From Amyelois transitella (lineage: Eukaryota; Arthropoda; Insecta; Lepidoptera; Pyralidae), in NCBI RefSeq assembly GCF_032362555.1, contig NC_083529.1:1116001-1180000 (forward strand): a DNA stretch of 64,000 nt, read 5' to 3'. The position numbers were made by a program, and so were the translations under genes. Positions within the stretch are counted from its first letter, which is position 1; every line of letters starts with the position of its first letter. The notes under the pieces are model-generated. The model saw only the letters and a list, made by a program, of their open reading frames with translations, did no database searches and had not been told where the DNA came from. Shown piece after piece: positions 10,801 to 25,921 of this stretch.

Positions 10801-13800
10801 CAATCCGTGAAATCTTTGCTTGCGCGATTTAGGCTCTTCGTTGCTATTGGCTTAGCGCGTCACATTTTTCGCTATGATTGACAGATGGCTTCGATGGCGA
10901 TAGCCCATTTTACGAATATTCCATTTTACGATTAGTTCTTTTTACGATTAGTCTTTTTTTACGATTAGTCCATTTTACGATTAGTCCATTTTACGATTAG
11001 CCCATTTTACGATTAATCCATGTTACGATTAGTCCATTTTACGATTAGTCCATGTTACGATTAGTCCATATTACGATTGGTCCATTTTACGATTGGTCCA
11101 TTTTACGATTGGTCCAATTCACGATACTTTTGCATGCGATTACCTAGTCCATTTCACGATTAGTTAATTTATTATTCCGAATTTTAACAAAAGTATGTTT
11201 ACTGATTTATGTTTTGTCAAGCAGCAAACCAATTTGCACCGTCCTGGGCCTTCATCAACAATGTGAATCTCATCACCAGCAGTGCCGTGTACGCGGGCAG
11301 ATCAGGAAAGGTGGAAGGACAATATGTTGATCTGATGAAATTCATTGAAAAAGGTGATTTTCTGATATTTTCTAATCCCTATTAATGTTATAAATGTCGT
11401 GTGGTTCCCGGCGCCAATAGAGGAGGAGGAAAGGAATAGGACTACTCCAACTCTTTCCCATGTGTTAAAAGGCGAATAAGGGACAGGCTTGTGAACTTGG
11501 GATTCTTCTATTAGGCGATGGGCTAGCAACCTGTCACAATTTGAATCTCAATTCTATCATTAAGTCAAAGAAAATTGATCATTGAAGTCTATCAGTCTTT
11601 TCAAAACTGCATGTTGGCACTGTCTACCCCGCAAGGGATATAGACGTAATATAGATATGTATGTATGTATGTTATATTATAAATGCGAAAGTAACTAACA
11701 GATGAACCGATTTTGATGAAACGTGGTACATATAGATAAATGTTGATCCTATGGAAGAACATAGACTTTTTATTGCGAAAAAAGAGGGAGAAAAGGTTAG
11801 AAGTGGGGATGAAAGATTGTCAGTTATTTTTTTACGGCGAACAAAGTCGCCGGTAACATGATCTCGTGAACTGTTAGTCAATTAATCATCAATGCTTACT
11901 TTTCAATAATTAAAAAATAAATCATTGATAATTAAAAATAAACTTTATCTTATTTGCTAATATTTTCGCGACATAGGTAGGTTGTTGGGAAAACCGATTA
12001 TTTTGTACGATTATCGATCAAAATCGTTTTATTCAGCATCGAATCATTGACTGACTCAGTCAATAAATCATTTGTGTCAATAATGTACACAAAACGAAAA
12101 CAATTGATTAGTGACTTGACAAGTGACGTGAATATCATTGGAATTGATAAAATATGGTCCGATTTTGGTACCTATGTCACACGTGGTGATAAAGTAAATT
12201 TGAGATAAGGTTGTCTTTTTGTTAAGAAAACCATAAGTAGACAAGTACATACACATGTATAATTGACGTTTTTGACGGCCTCTGTGGCGCAGCGGTAGTG
12301 CGCTTGTCTGTGTCACCGGAGGTCCCGGGTTCGAATCCCGGCCAGGGCATGATGAGAAACGAACTTTCTCTGATTGGCCTGGGTCTTGGATGTTTATCTA
12401 TATACGTATTTATTATAAAATATAGTATCGTTGAGTTAGTATCTCGTAACACAAGTTTCGAACTTACTTCGAGGCTAACTCAATCTGTGTAATTTGTCCC
12501 GTATCTATATATTTATTTATTTATATATTTTTCCCTTACGTGGGCAGACAGCGCCAAAAGTCTCGAAAAGACTAAAAATCCACGTTTACTCTATGATAGA
12601 ATTGAGATTCGAATAGTGACAGGTCGCTTGCCCATCGCCTACAAAAAGAATTCCAAGTTTGTAAGCCTATCCCTTAGTCGCCTTTTACGACATCCATGGG
12701 AAAGAGATGGAGTGGTCCTATTCTTTTTTGTATTGGTGCCGAGAACCACACGGCAAACGGTCATCCTATTAATATTATAAATGCGAAAGTTTGTGAGTAT
12801 GTCAGTATGGATGTTTGATACTCTTTCACGCAAAAACTACTAAACCGATTACGATGAAATTTGGTATGTAGGTAGTTGAAGCCCCAGAATAATATATAGG
12901 CTACTTTTTATCCCGGAGTTCTTGCGGGATTGATAGGGTTTCCATGCGGACGAAGTCGCGGGCGGCCTCTAGTATAACATACGTACATTTGATGATGATG
13001 ATTTCTTTTACATTTCCAGAGTCGAACGAAGCTCCACTGTCAAGTCTTTCATCATCATTTACCAGCGATGACATCACCGGTTTCATCATCAGACCAGTAG
13101 ATTTGAACCTCAGTCCGGGTGGCTACGAAGAGACTGTCTGCCATGAATCATTTTGCTGCCAATTTTACGTGAAGACTAAAGCAGGTATAATAAATAGTAT
13201 GTTATTATATGTATATATAAATAATAATAAAATATATTATAGGTAAAGGGTCAGGTCAAAAGTACCCGAAACCGCCGAGCCTGCATGAAGAGAGTTATGA
13301 ATGTGAATGAAGCGAAGGAAATACGTAGAGATCGTGCCAAGTGGAAAGAGGTAGTCTCTGCCTACCCCTCCGGGAAAGAGGCGTGATTTTATGTATGTAT
13401 GTATGTATTATATGTATGTATATATGTCCACTCCATCTCTTTCCCATGGATGTCGTAAAAGGCGACTAAGAGTTAGGCTTATAAACTTGGAATTCTTCTT
13501 TTAGGCGATGGACCAGCTACCTGTTACTAGTATTTTAAGGGTACTACTAACTGCATTTTAACTAACTACCCTCTCTCTTTTAAAGCATTTCTACACGACT
13601 TATCGACTTCTATTTTCCAGGCTTGAAACAACCCAAAATGAATTACTACCTGTCTACATTCAGTGGAATTCGCAGTTTTGACAAAAGCCACGATATAGGA
13701 ACACAAATTTGTTCTGTGTTCGCTTGTCATCAATTGGAAAAGAGATCTTGTTCCCTGGGGTGAGCACCTATTTTCTATTGTCGGTGATTGATAACAGTAG

Positions 13801-14822
13801 TAGTAAAATTAGTAGTAAATATAGTAGGTAGTATTAAAATTCGTTGCGTGGTTCTAAAGATCTTAGTTAAACGAAACAATTATCTCGCCGCATTCAAAAT
13901 AAATGTTAGGACAAGGTATGCCAGTCTTGAAAAGACTGTTGCATCTGTCTACCCCACAAGGGATATAGACCTGACCATATGTATGTATGTAGATATACCT
14001 ATCACGGTTTATGAGATGCAGCCTGAAAATAAAAAGTGAGATATATATTTAGATTTTTTAGACTAAAAGTATTTTATTATAATAAAGAATATAAACACTC
14101 TCCAAATGTACTTTAATCTTTATACGTGTGCTTTCTGGGGGGCAGACATTCGGGGAATGGGACATTCAAGAAAATGGACCTTGGAAACCGTCTGGAAATT
14201 CCTGTAATGAAACTTACATGTGCCAGGAGTTTATTGAGATACATATATATGTTTTTTCTGATTGGCCTGGGTCTTGGATGTTTATCTATATAAGTACTTA
14301 TTTAATATAAAATATAGTATCGTTGAGTTAGTATCTCGTAACACAAGTCTCGAACTTACTTCTAGGCTAACTCAATCTGTGTAATTTGTCCCGTATATAT
14401 TTATATTTATTTATAATTATTTCTTTAACAAATTCTTCTTTTTATCCAGGTCCGAAATCAACAGCACTGTCGCCTTCGAAAAGATCAGCATTTCCAGTAA
14501 CTTCACCACCACAGTCAACTACCCTATCATTCTCACGAGCGACGAGTCGAAACTCTTCAAAAAATTCGCATTTCACACCAAACCCGCCAACAAAACTACA
14601 CTTGCTATAGAAAACGGTGAAAATCTTCTAAGAATAACAATATACGGTCGAGATTTCTCAAAAGACAATCAGAAATATCACGTAGATTTCAAAGATACGA
14701 TTAATATGAATGTCTATGATTACATTTTCAATGAGGATGTGATAGAATTCTTCGATTATGTCTGGATTAGGTTGAGGATACTTATTATTGTCGTGTCTAT
14801 ATATGTCTTAGAAATGATGTAA
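4850..14822 (+). CDS. vanin/biotinidase-like secreted protein, predicted pseudoenzyme
   Basis: Nine exons: 4850-4909, 6788-6874, 7764-7823, 8205-8347, 9534-9727, 11225-11353, 13020-13184, 13621-13759, 14450-14822. They total 1350 nt, giving 449 aa, and all phases join. Residues 1-20 are a signal peptide (MRFLSSLVFCF...). DTYRAA (21-26), the strand VNIVVLP (51-57), the GVTFGLL segment (143-149) and APSWAFINNV in exon 6 match the nitrilase domain of the vanin/biotinidase family, which hydrolyses pantetheine or biotin amides. A Cys-rich C-terminal domain follows (ETVCHESFCCQFYV), then a hydrophobic C-terminus like a membrane or GPI signal. In VNN1 the triad is Glu79, Lys178, Cys211. Here the aligned residues appear to be Ser58, Lys120 and Glu151, and the loop between the Glu and Lys segments is shortened. 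Family assignment is firm; loss of activity is inferred from my alignment by eye. Confidence 0.85.
5181..5365 (+). repeat. Helitron-like H3 copy (intron 1)
   Basis: Starts TAATAAAGAGAAAAGATTTG and ends at GTGCGAAGTCCAGCGCAAAAGCTAG. It is related to 47196(+) and 55793(-). Confidence 0.55.
5512..5625 (-). repeat. RepA tail half
   Basis: Degenerate antisense end block (ccttgcgtggtaggcaaagcc) through the tgagatcacatcgcc segment. Confidence 0.6.
6229..6475. repeat. two RepA 3' fragments in inverted orientation
   Basis: An antisense fragment (6229-6375) is followed by a sense tail (6427-6475) reading TCTTTTCTAGACTGTTGGCTC. Confidence 0.6.
6481..6702 (-). repeat. RepA, near full-length
   Basis: Intact from the (CATA)n side to the GTGCCGGGAACCACACGGCA head. 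It ends 85 bp before exon 2 of the vanin-like gene. Confidence 0.85.
7043..7150 (-). repeat. RTE-like LINE, 3' end only
   Basis: Antisense (CATA)n then ATAAAATCACGCCTCTTTCC, encoding the last residues of the LINE ORF (..WKEVVSAYPSGKEA in the long copy). 5'-truncated. Confidence 0.7.
7205..7400 (-). repeat. SINE2 body, head missing
   Basis: Antisense ctccgcaacctttgcagggg and ATCATGGTTACACATCCAG blocks of SINE2. Confidence 0.6.
7447..7696 (-). repeat. RepA, near full-length
   Basis: Tail block degraded; body and head (GCCGGGAACCACACGGCA) intact. Lies 67 bp upstream of exon 3. Confidence 0.8.
7857..8028 (-). repeat. Helitron-like H5 remnant
   Basis: Begins aACTAGCTTATGCCC and ends tcgcatttataatattggta. 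The internal CATCAAAATCGATTCAGTGG is the usual 'ATCGGTTCAG' block of these elements. Confidence 0.5.
8413..8472 (-). repeat. C2 fragment
   Basis: Antisense match to the ttaatctgaacaatgtattc segment of the C2 element at 18658. Confidence 0.45.
8482..8710 (-). repeat. RepA, head missing
   Basis: Antisense tail through CCATGGGAAAGAGATGGAG; the head is replaced by unrelated AT-rich sequence. Confidence 0.75.
8914..9174 (+). repeat. RepA, full length
   Basis: GGTTCCCGGCACCAATAG head to tatgtatgtatg tail, in intron 4 of the vanin-like gene. Confidence 0.8.
9770..10205 (-). repeat. probable non-LTR 3'-end sequences
   Basis: Part of it (acacagaaaacatcgagact) recurs at 37300, and the aatctcttccag element recurs at 62880. 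On the minus strand 10091-10205 has a GC-richer block unlike the surrounding intron. I infer decayed LINE 3' regions. Confidence 0.35.
10211..10366 (-). repeat. C1 element (LINE 3' end)
   Basis: Antisense (TTCTA)n tail, then the GGATACAAGGTATCACTTATT block and GCTTCCAAAGCGCA. Same family as 31836, 35741, 38551 and 50137. Confidence 0.7.
10403..10885 (+). repeat. two MITE-D copies in tandem
   Basis: Copy 1 runs 10403-10660 and copy 2 runs 10677-10885. Both contain the GCGCGATTTAG..TCTTCG and GGGGAA blocks. Copy 1 has a small internal inverted repeat (AGATCTTCTAGAAGATCT). Confidence 0.6.
10895..11165 (+). repeat. 16-bp minisatellite, CCATTTTACGATTAGT unit
   Basis: About 15 tandem units, drifting to ATTGGTCC variants toward the right edge. 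It sits in intron 5, ending ~60 bp before the exon 6 acceptor. There are no unique spacers between units. Confidence 0.85.
11219..11224 (+). promoter_or_regulatory. tandem NAGNAG splice acceptor, exon 6
   Basis: AAG and CAG acceptors lie 3 nt apart. Using the first adds one Ala to the vanin-like protein; both keep frame. CAG is the stronger acceptor by general preference. Confidence 0.6.
11398..11673 (+). repeat. RepA, full length
   Basis: Head at 11398 begins gtgtggttcccggc only 44 bp after the exon 6 donor. The tail is gtatgtatgtatg. Confidence 0.8.
11677..11860 (+). repeat. Helitron-like remnant
   Basis: ATTATAAATGCGAAAGTAAC start and an acggcgaacaaagtcgccgg end. The interior carries gaaccgattttgatgaaac. 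Confidence 0.5.
12274..12535 (+). repeat. SINE1, tRNA-derived SINE, full length
   Basis: Head with A-box-like TGGCGCAGCGGTAGTGCG and perfect B box GGTTCGAATCC (about 12330). A conserved body (ttggatgtttatctatat, gtatcgttgagttagtatct) ends gtcccgtat then a (TTTA)n tail. Other copies: 14240, 16826, 26262(-), 31335(-), 43685(-). Confidence 0.85.
12530..12755 (-). repeat. RepA, near full-length
   Basis: Directly abuts the SINE1 tail; head reads GTGCCGAGAACCACACGGCA. Confidence 0.8.
12764..12972 (+). mobile_element. Helitron-like H1, complete short copy
   Basis: Begins TCCTATTAATATTATAAATG and ends GGCGGCCTCTAG. The flanks are A at 12763 and T at 12973, as expected for Helitron insertion between A and T. 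A hairpin-capable gcggacgaagtcgcggg block lies just inside the 3' end. It has no coding capacity. Confidence 0.75.
13244..13412 (+). repeat. RTE-like LINE, 3' end
   Basis: Codes the LINE C-terminus (RACMKRVMN..EAKEIRR.. like residues) in broken form, then gaggcgtgattttatgtatg and (TATG)n. It is inserted in intron 7, 60 bp after exon 7. Confidence 0.7.
13428..13535 (+). repeat. RepA fragment
   Basis: CCACTCCATCTCTTTCCCATG through GGCGATGGACCAGC; the 3' third is absent. Confidence 0.7.
13923..13991 (+). repeat. RepA tail fragment
   Basis: agtcttgaaaagactgttgc to gtatgtatgt, tail only. Confidence 0.65.
14240..14412 (+). repeat. SINE1, headless copy
   Basis: Starts at tctgattggcctgggtcttgg and runs to gtcccgtatatatttat, 38 bp before the exon 9 acceptor. 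Confidence 0.75.
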
Positions 14823-15410
14823 CTTAGTCGGCTAACCATCGTATATTCGAGTGGATATAGATGAATGGATTTTAGTTCATGAATCTGATCAACTTTTCAA
14901 AGAAATCTGTAGCGACAAGAAAGTTGGAATTTTAAGCCGTACGATTATAAATTTCTATCGGGGGTTTTTGTACCTCGTACTAGAAATATTTTGAAAACTT
15001 AACTTGAATGTTAAAAGATATTTCTTTTCATACTAAGTATTGTAACTTTCACAAGTCGTTGAATGCGGCGGAATTCGGCGTTATTTTGAATCGTCTTATG
15101 AATAGTGGGGACTATTTACGAACGATGAAAAGTCTGATTTTCTCTCTCGTTCTATCTCTTGGGTTCGTTGTGACATTGACAAGACAAATAGCTTTTCAAC
15201 GTGCGTGAATAGTCGCTTATGTCATGTTTAAAAACAAAAATCCCTCCAAAAATCTTGTGAAATTGCAATGGAGTAGGTACTTAGATCTATAATTGTTGTC
15301 TAAGTAATTATATAATTATTACTTTTCGTTGAATGCTATGATTTAAGTGTTTGGTTTAAGTTTAGTGTGAAATCATACTTCACAGGTGTTATTAAGGTTT
15401 TTTTAAAAAA

Positions 15411-15416
15411 AATAAA
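15411..15416 (+). terminator. poly(A) signal AATAAA, vanin-like gene
   Basis: First good AATAAA ~590 bp after the stop of the vanin-like gene. It is followed by T-rich sequence. Confidence 0.5.
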
Positions 15417-15859
15417 ACATTGCACTTTTATTAAATATTTATTTAATATGAAAAGTGACTTTTTCTACTTTTGTGAAAGTAAATAAGAGGAAATAACCCG
15501 TTTACATATAAGTGTAAATGATTTAATTTTCTTTTTTTAAATAACAATTGCTTTTTCTAAAGTTAATGTAGATCATTGTGTGGGTAAAATTTGCAGATTT
15601 TTTAGACATAACAAAATTCGCAAATAACAGCGTCTGAAGTCCGTTTTTTCATTAGGAAACTTATTAATTTTGCATTTAATAGTTTTTGATTGTTTGTAAG
15701 TAGTAAAAGTATCCAGAAATCTAATGCACTCTGAATATCTTAATACGACTGAATACTGTGATATTAGTATTACGCATGATGTTTGTAAAAATAAATATTT
15801 TCTGTAAAGAAAATGTCTTTCTTTTTTGTTGTTAATTTTTGTGAGGACGTTTACATAAA

Positions 15860-15979
15860 GTTCCCGGTTCCTTATGAAGGTGCCGGCATCAAAAGGAAAA
15901 GGAATAGGACCACTCCATCTCATTTTCCGTGGATGTCGCAAGAGGCTTTTTTATATTAGTGCCGGGAACCACACGGCCA
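15860..15979. repeat. two RepA heads in inverted orientation
   Basis: A sense head (15860-15945) runs into a short antisense head (15950-15979, GTGCCGGGAACCACACGGCC). Confidence 0.6.
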
Positions 15980-16034
15980 GATATAAATATCACTATGTTC
16001 GAATAAAAAAAAACATAATCGTAAATTCATATAA

Positions 16035-16040
16035 TTTATT
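16035..16040 (-). terminator. poly(A) signal, chymotrypsin-like gene
   Basis: TTTATT on the + strand is AATAAA on the minus strand, 118 bp past the stop codon at 16158. Confidence 0.55.
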
Positions 16041-16157
16041 TCAAACACAAAGCGGAAACCGCCATGCTCTAAGTCTTTACATAAATAATATTAGCAAAAG
16101 TCAGCGTTTCTTCAAAATCGGTCGTTTAAAGTACAGTTTGAGACCTAAGATCTGTGC

Positions 16158-21548
<5,391 letters not shown>

Positions 21549-21562
21549 GACACCGCTTTTGA

Positions 21563-21599
21563 AAACTGACTGGCAACAAGAAATATTTTACTTTATATA
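21563..21599 (-). promoter_or_regulatory. core promoter of chymotrypsin-like gene (TATA + Inr)
   Basis: Minus-strand TATATAAAG at 21599-21591. TCAGTT, an arthropod initiator, lies at 21569-21564 with its A at 21567. The 32-nt TATA-to-start spacing is canonical and predicts a ~19-nt 5' UTR. Confidence 0.7.
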
Positions 21600-21827
21600 C
21601 TTTCCTAAATTTTATCTACAAAATTATGCGTGCGTCAAATTATTCTCAATTACTGTGGTCTAAATTCTTATGGTGATACCCCTATAAGACTATTGCATAT
21701 GGAGTTCATACGAAAATCACTTTTTACGCCATCTAGCGGCCGTAAAATAAACTCTAGAAGCGTGTGTTAGCAACAGATGATCTGATCCTACCGAAGTTCT
21801 ATGTTTTAAAACGATTTTACGCTCACA

Positions 21828-22123
21828 CACATCACGTCTATCCCTTAAGGGGTAGACAGAGCTGACTGTCTCTGAAGTATGAAAAAAGAAAAGGTACACT
21901 CTATCTCTTTTCCTTGAATGTCGTGTAAGGCGACTAAGGAATAAGCTTATAAACTTGAGATTATACTTTTAGGCGGTGGGCTAGCAAGCTGTCACTATTT
22001 GGATCTTAACTCTATCATTAAGCCAAACAGCTGAACGTGGCCTTTCAGACCTATCAGTCTCCTCCAGAATGTTGGCTCTGTCTAACCCGCAAGGGATATA
22101 GACGTGATGATATGTATGTATGT
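21828..22123. repeat. RepA fragments, minus tail then plus copy
   Basis: A short antisense tail (21828-21880) precedes a headless sense copy (21885-22123) ending tatgtatgtatg. Confidence 0.7.
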
Positions 22124-23276
22124 AATTAGTAATTTTAAGGCGGTCAAACACAGCGTATTGAGAAATAACAATCTATATTTGTACGGCATTTCTTTACGAT
22201 ATTGTTTATTACCTACCTATTGATTTACTGTAAAGAAATCATTATTCAAATTTATCTCATACAAGTGTCATACATTACGAAAGCGAAATTACAGATTACT
22301 ATAATGATAATCCGACCTCAATACATGCGATCAAAGAATGCTATGAAATGTGCCGGCACTAGAATATGGTGTTTTCATGGTACGTTATTTTATGGTGCCC
22401 ATTAGTTTGTTCTTCACATCATCATTCTCCTAGCGTTCGTCCCTTCTGCCGGGTTAAGACTTCATGCACTAGCATGCAAATAAAAGATATTAATATTCGC
22501 TACTCTTTAATGTGCATCTTTGAAATAAACCAATATTAAAGTAAGTCTTTCTTTTAAATTTTTTTAGCAAAAGAAGAATAATTTAATGTGAATTATTTTT
22601 TGTTCTGATCTCCACGATTTTACCTTAGTAAAAAATAAAACTTTGTAATTTATATTTCTTAACCTCTTTGGCGCCCAATTAAATAGGTCCGTCGCTTTTA
22701 CAAACAGGACGCAGTAATTTGCTAGTGTTTAGAATGCCTTTCGTTGCTCGCATATGAATGACGTAGAATGTTGCATGCATGCCGATTAGGCAAGAAGGTA
22801 AGAAAATTGGATTTGTGATGTGTGAGAGTAGCCGTGTGGTTCCCGGAACTTTAAAACACTTTAGCAAGAGCTGGTAAGAACCAGTGAATGGCTACTAAGT
22901 GTAAATTGTACAAATCTGAATTAGTCATCTTATATTCCGTTATCTAGAGTTTAAGTATAAAAAACAAAACAGTGTATAGACGTAGACAAAAAGGTGGACG
23001 GAGTTTTACTTTATGGCCAAATGAAGCACCATTAGTAGTCCAGTCCACAAAAATATACTACACACGCACACACTCTCAACAATAGTGTGACAGTTGGCAG
23101 CCATTACGTCATAGATGTGTCATAGATTATCTCAGGAAATTGCAAGATTTCTGTCATTCACACATGCGGACAAAAGCTCTTTTACGATGGTTCACTTTTT
23201 TTTAAACCACACTCCTTCTATCTTTTTCTCTACGTCAACCGCTTTCCTTTTCGTGCAAATTGTAAAAGTTAACAAT
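22124..23276. other. spacer, no gene recognised
   Basis: No exon, RNA gene or member of the listed families except a RepA-like head scrap near 22832 (gccgtgtggttcccgg). Confidence 0.45.
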
Positions 23277-23568
23277 GGATTTTTCTGAAATACTTAGGAT
23301 TCTTATTTTAGACGATGGACTAGCGACCTGAGGGGTAAGTGCGAGTTTTACTCGATCAAACGCGCCGGGCAAGTAATCACGAATTTGTATGGAATTGCAT
23401 TAGTACCATCGCGTTACCACTAGGTGGCGCTGGTCAAACAGATACAAATCGGGTTTACTTGCTCGACGCGCTTTATCGAGTAAAACTCGTAAAGCCATCT
23501 AGGCTGAACGTGCTATTCGAATGTAGCAACCTCTGTCTCCCCCGCAAGAGCTAAAGACGTGGTTTATT
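23277..23568 (+). repeat. diverged RepA split by a foldback element
   Basis: The left part ends gatggactagcgacctg and the right part resumes aggctgaacgtgctattc and ends at the tail block. The insert is the foldback at 23342-23489. Confidence 0.6.
23342..23489. mobile_element. foldback MITE with CTCF-like motif in its loop
   Basis: The terminal 23 bp are inverted repeats (cgagttttactcgatc... against ...atcgagtaaaactcg, about 21 of 23 matching). The pairing continues inward through gcaagta/tacttgc and tttgta/tacaaa. The unpaired centre contains CCACTAGGTGGCGCTGG (23417-23433). It carries no coding capacity. Confidence 0.7.
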
Positions 23569-23573
23569 TATTA

Positions 23574-23804
23574 CTAGACGCCGCCCGCGACTTCGTCCGC
23601 GTGGAAACCCTATCATAACTTAACAATCAATCCCGCGGGAACTTCGGGATAAAAAGTAGCCTATATGTTATTCTGGGTCTTCAGCTACCTACATACGAAA
23701 TTTCATCGTAATCGGTTCAGTAGTTTTTGCGTGAAAGAGTAACAAACATCCATACTGACATCCTGACATACTCACAAACTTTCGCCTTTATAATGTTAAT
23801 AGGA
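23574..23804 (-). mobile_element. Helitron-like H1, complete copy
   Basis: On the minus strand it starts TCCTATTAACATTATAAAG and ends CTAG, with A and T in the expected flanking positions (23805, 23573). Its 3' hairpin block is gtccgcg/cgcgac. Confidence 0.7.
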
Positions 23805-24134
23805 TGTACATACATATGTTTGTTCATTCATCTTCTAACTTCATATATACCTTCTCCAATACTTTATTAAATATGAATCCCGGACCAAATTAAGATTTCA
23901 TTCGTCAATACGTTTTATTGTTTTGGGATGTCTCTTGCGCCGTTATAATGGCCGCCATTGTAAAATGGCGGGACACTTTGTCTCGGAATGTGAAATGGAT
24001 TTTTGAATAATAAATAGATGTATCTTAAAAAATATTATAAATCCCTGTATGCCTTACCAAAATGATAAACGATTTAATTCTGAGCACTAAAAGTAACAGT
24101 CCTAAAATTTAGCTCAAATACATAATCATCATTT
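23805..24134. other. spacer, nothing recognised
   Basis: Contains a short imperfect inverted repeat (atggccgccattgtaaaatggcggg near 23949). No gene was seen. Confidence 0.45.
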
Positions 24135-25666
24135 GCCGTGTGGTTCCCGGCACCAGTTAACAAAAAGAATAGAACCACTCCTTCTCTTGCCCATGGATGT
24201 CGTAAAAGGCGACTAAGGGATAGCCTTGGGATTCCTATTTTAGGCGATGGGCTAGCGACGTAGCGACCTCTCACTATTTGAATCTCAACATACATACATA
24301 CATACATAAAATCACGCCTCTTTCCCGGAGGGGTAGGCAGAGACTACCTCTTTCCACTTGCCACGATCTCTGCATACTTCTTTCGCTTCGTCCACATTCA
24401 TAATTCTCTTCATACAAGCTCGGCGGTTTCGGGTACTTTTGACCTGACCCTTTACCAGGACGTCCTTAATTTGATCAAGATACGTTCGTCTAGGTCTTCC
24501 CACTCCGACCTTTCCCTCCACACTCTCCTTGTATATCTGCTTAGTCAACCTGCTTTCATTCATCCTCTCCACATGACCGAACCATCTTAACATACCCTTT
24601 TCTATTCCTGTAACTACATCTTCTTTCACATCACAACATTCCCTTATCACGCTGTTCCTTATCCTGTCACTCAATTTCACACCCATCATACTCCTTAACG
24701 CTCTCATTTCCACTGCATTTATTCTGCTTTCATGCTTCTTTTGCCATACCCAACTTTCACTCCCATACATTAATGTCGGGACCAACACGCCCCTGTGCAC
24801 AGCCAGTCGAGCCTTTTTGGATAGTTTCTGACTGCTCATAAAGGCATGCAAAGCTCCATTCACCATGTTCCCCGCGTTCACTCTCCTTTCAATATCACTA
24901 TCATACTTGCCATCTGATGTAAACTTTGATCCTAGATATACAAACTCTTTCACTTGCTCCACTTTTTCTCCTCCAATCAAAATATTACATGCTGTCATTT
25001 CTTTCTCCATTTCAAAAACCAGTGTTTTAGTTTTACTTACGTTCACTTTCATTCCTTTCTCTTTTAAAGCTTCATGCATACAGTTTACCATCTCCTGTAA
25101 CTCCTCCGCTGATGACGCCAGTATAACCTGATCGTCGGCATAGAGCAGACATTTGACGAGTAACTCATTCATCCTTAATCCACTTTTAGACTATTTCAAA
25201 TCTGTCAAACAGCTATCCATAAATAGGTTGAACAGCCACGGTGACGCAACACATCCTTGCCTAACGCCTTTCTCAATCTTAAACCACTCAGTGTGCGCTC
25301 CGTTTATCCTGACACAAGCACTCGAATCCTCATATAAGGATTTCAGTGCTCGTATTAAGAGACTGCTCACCCCATGCATAGAAAGTGCTGACCACAATTC
25401 ATTCCTCTCAACTCTGTCATAGGCCTTTTCCAGATCTACGAATGTGCAATAGACTTTTTGACTCTTGGCCAAAAACTTTTCGGCTATGCACCGCAAGGAA
25501 AAGACCTGATCAGTACATCCCATTCCCTTTCGAAATCCCGCTTGAGCATCCCATATTTTTTAATCTCAATTCTATCATTAAGCCAAACAACTGAACGTGG
25601 CCTATCAGGCCTTTCAAGACTGTTGGCTCTGTCTACCTCGCAAAAGTTTATGCATGTATGTATGTA
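24135..25666 (+). repeat. RepA copy interrupted by a LINE
   Basis: The left piece (24135-24288) stops at tttgaatctcaa. The right piece (25559-25666) restarts aatctcaattctatc and runs to the tail. The repeated aatctcaa is the target-site duplication of the LINE. Confidence 0.8.
24289..25558 (-). pseudogene. RTE-like LINE, 5'-truncated, one in-frame stop
   Basis: Minus-strand frame from ~25555 to 24312. It opens in the middle of reverse transcriptase (QAGFRKGMGCTDQ), then FVDLEKAYDRV, GVRQGCVASPWLFNLFMD and the catalytic YADD. A C-terminal region follows (RWFGHVERMNESRLTKQIY ... YPSGKEA). A single TAG at 25193-25191 separates two otherwise continuous frames of 110 and 286 codons. There is no endonuclease domain, because the 5' end is truncated. 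The 3' end is gaggcgtgattttatgtatg with (TATG)n. The RTE-clade call is by motif resemblance. It could have been competent when it inserted; this copy is dead. Confidence 0.85.
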
Positions 25667-25767
25667 AAACAGGATCTGTAGCAATGAGACAGTGGACATG
25701 AGTATTCATAACTCTAAGAAACAATCGTGAGGTACGCATTCTTCATTTCTTTAATGTTAATTTGTAA

Positions 25768-25916
25768 TCAAACCATCACCTAAAAGAAGAATCCCAAGTT
25801 TACAAGCCCGTCCCTTGGTTGCCTATTACGACATACATTGGAAAGAGATAGAGTGATCCTATTCTTTTCTTTATTGGTGCCGGGAACCACGCGGCACAGC
25901 CGGGAACCACACGGCA
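25768..25916 (-). repeat. RepA head half with duplicated head
   Basis: The head motif occurs twice, 20 bp apart (ccgggaaccacgcggcaca then gccgggaaccacacggcaag). This dimer has the same period as the 55108 array. Confidence 0.7.
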
Positions 25917-25921
25917 AGGTA

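Noticed and set aside
10895..11165. CRISPR-like look of regularly spaced repeats
   Set aside because: The units are contiguous with no unique spacers and the genome is eukaryotic; it is a minisatellite. The same applies to 55108-55327.
12274..12350. tRNA gene call at the SINE1 heads (also 16826, 26440, 43830)
   Set aside because: Good A and B boxes, but a conserved non-tRNA body and (TTTA)n tail follow each one, so these are SINE heads.
25153..25667. Plus-strand ORFs over the LINE
   Set aside because: Antisense shadows of the LINE reverse transcriptase frame, whose minus-strand motifs (YADD, GVRQGC) are clear.
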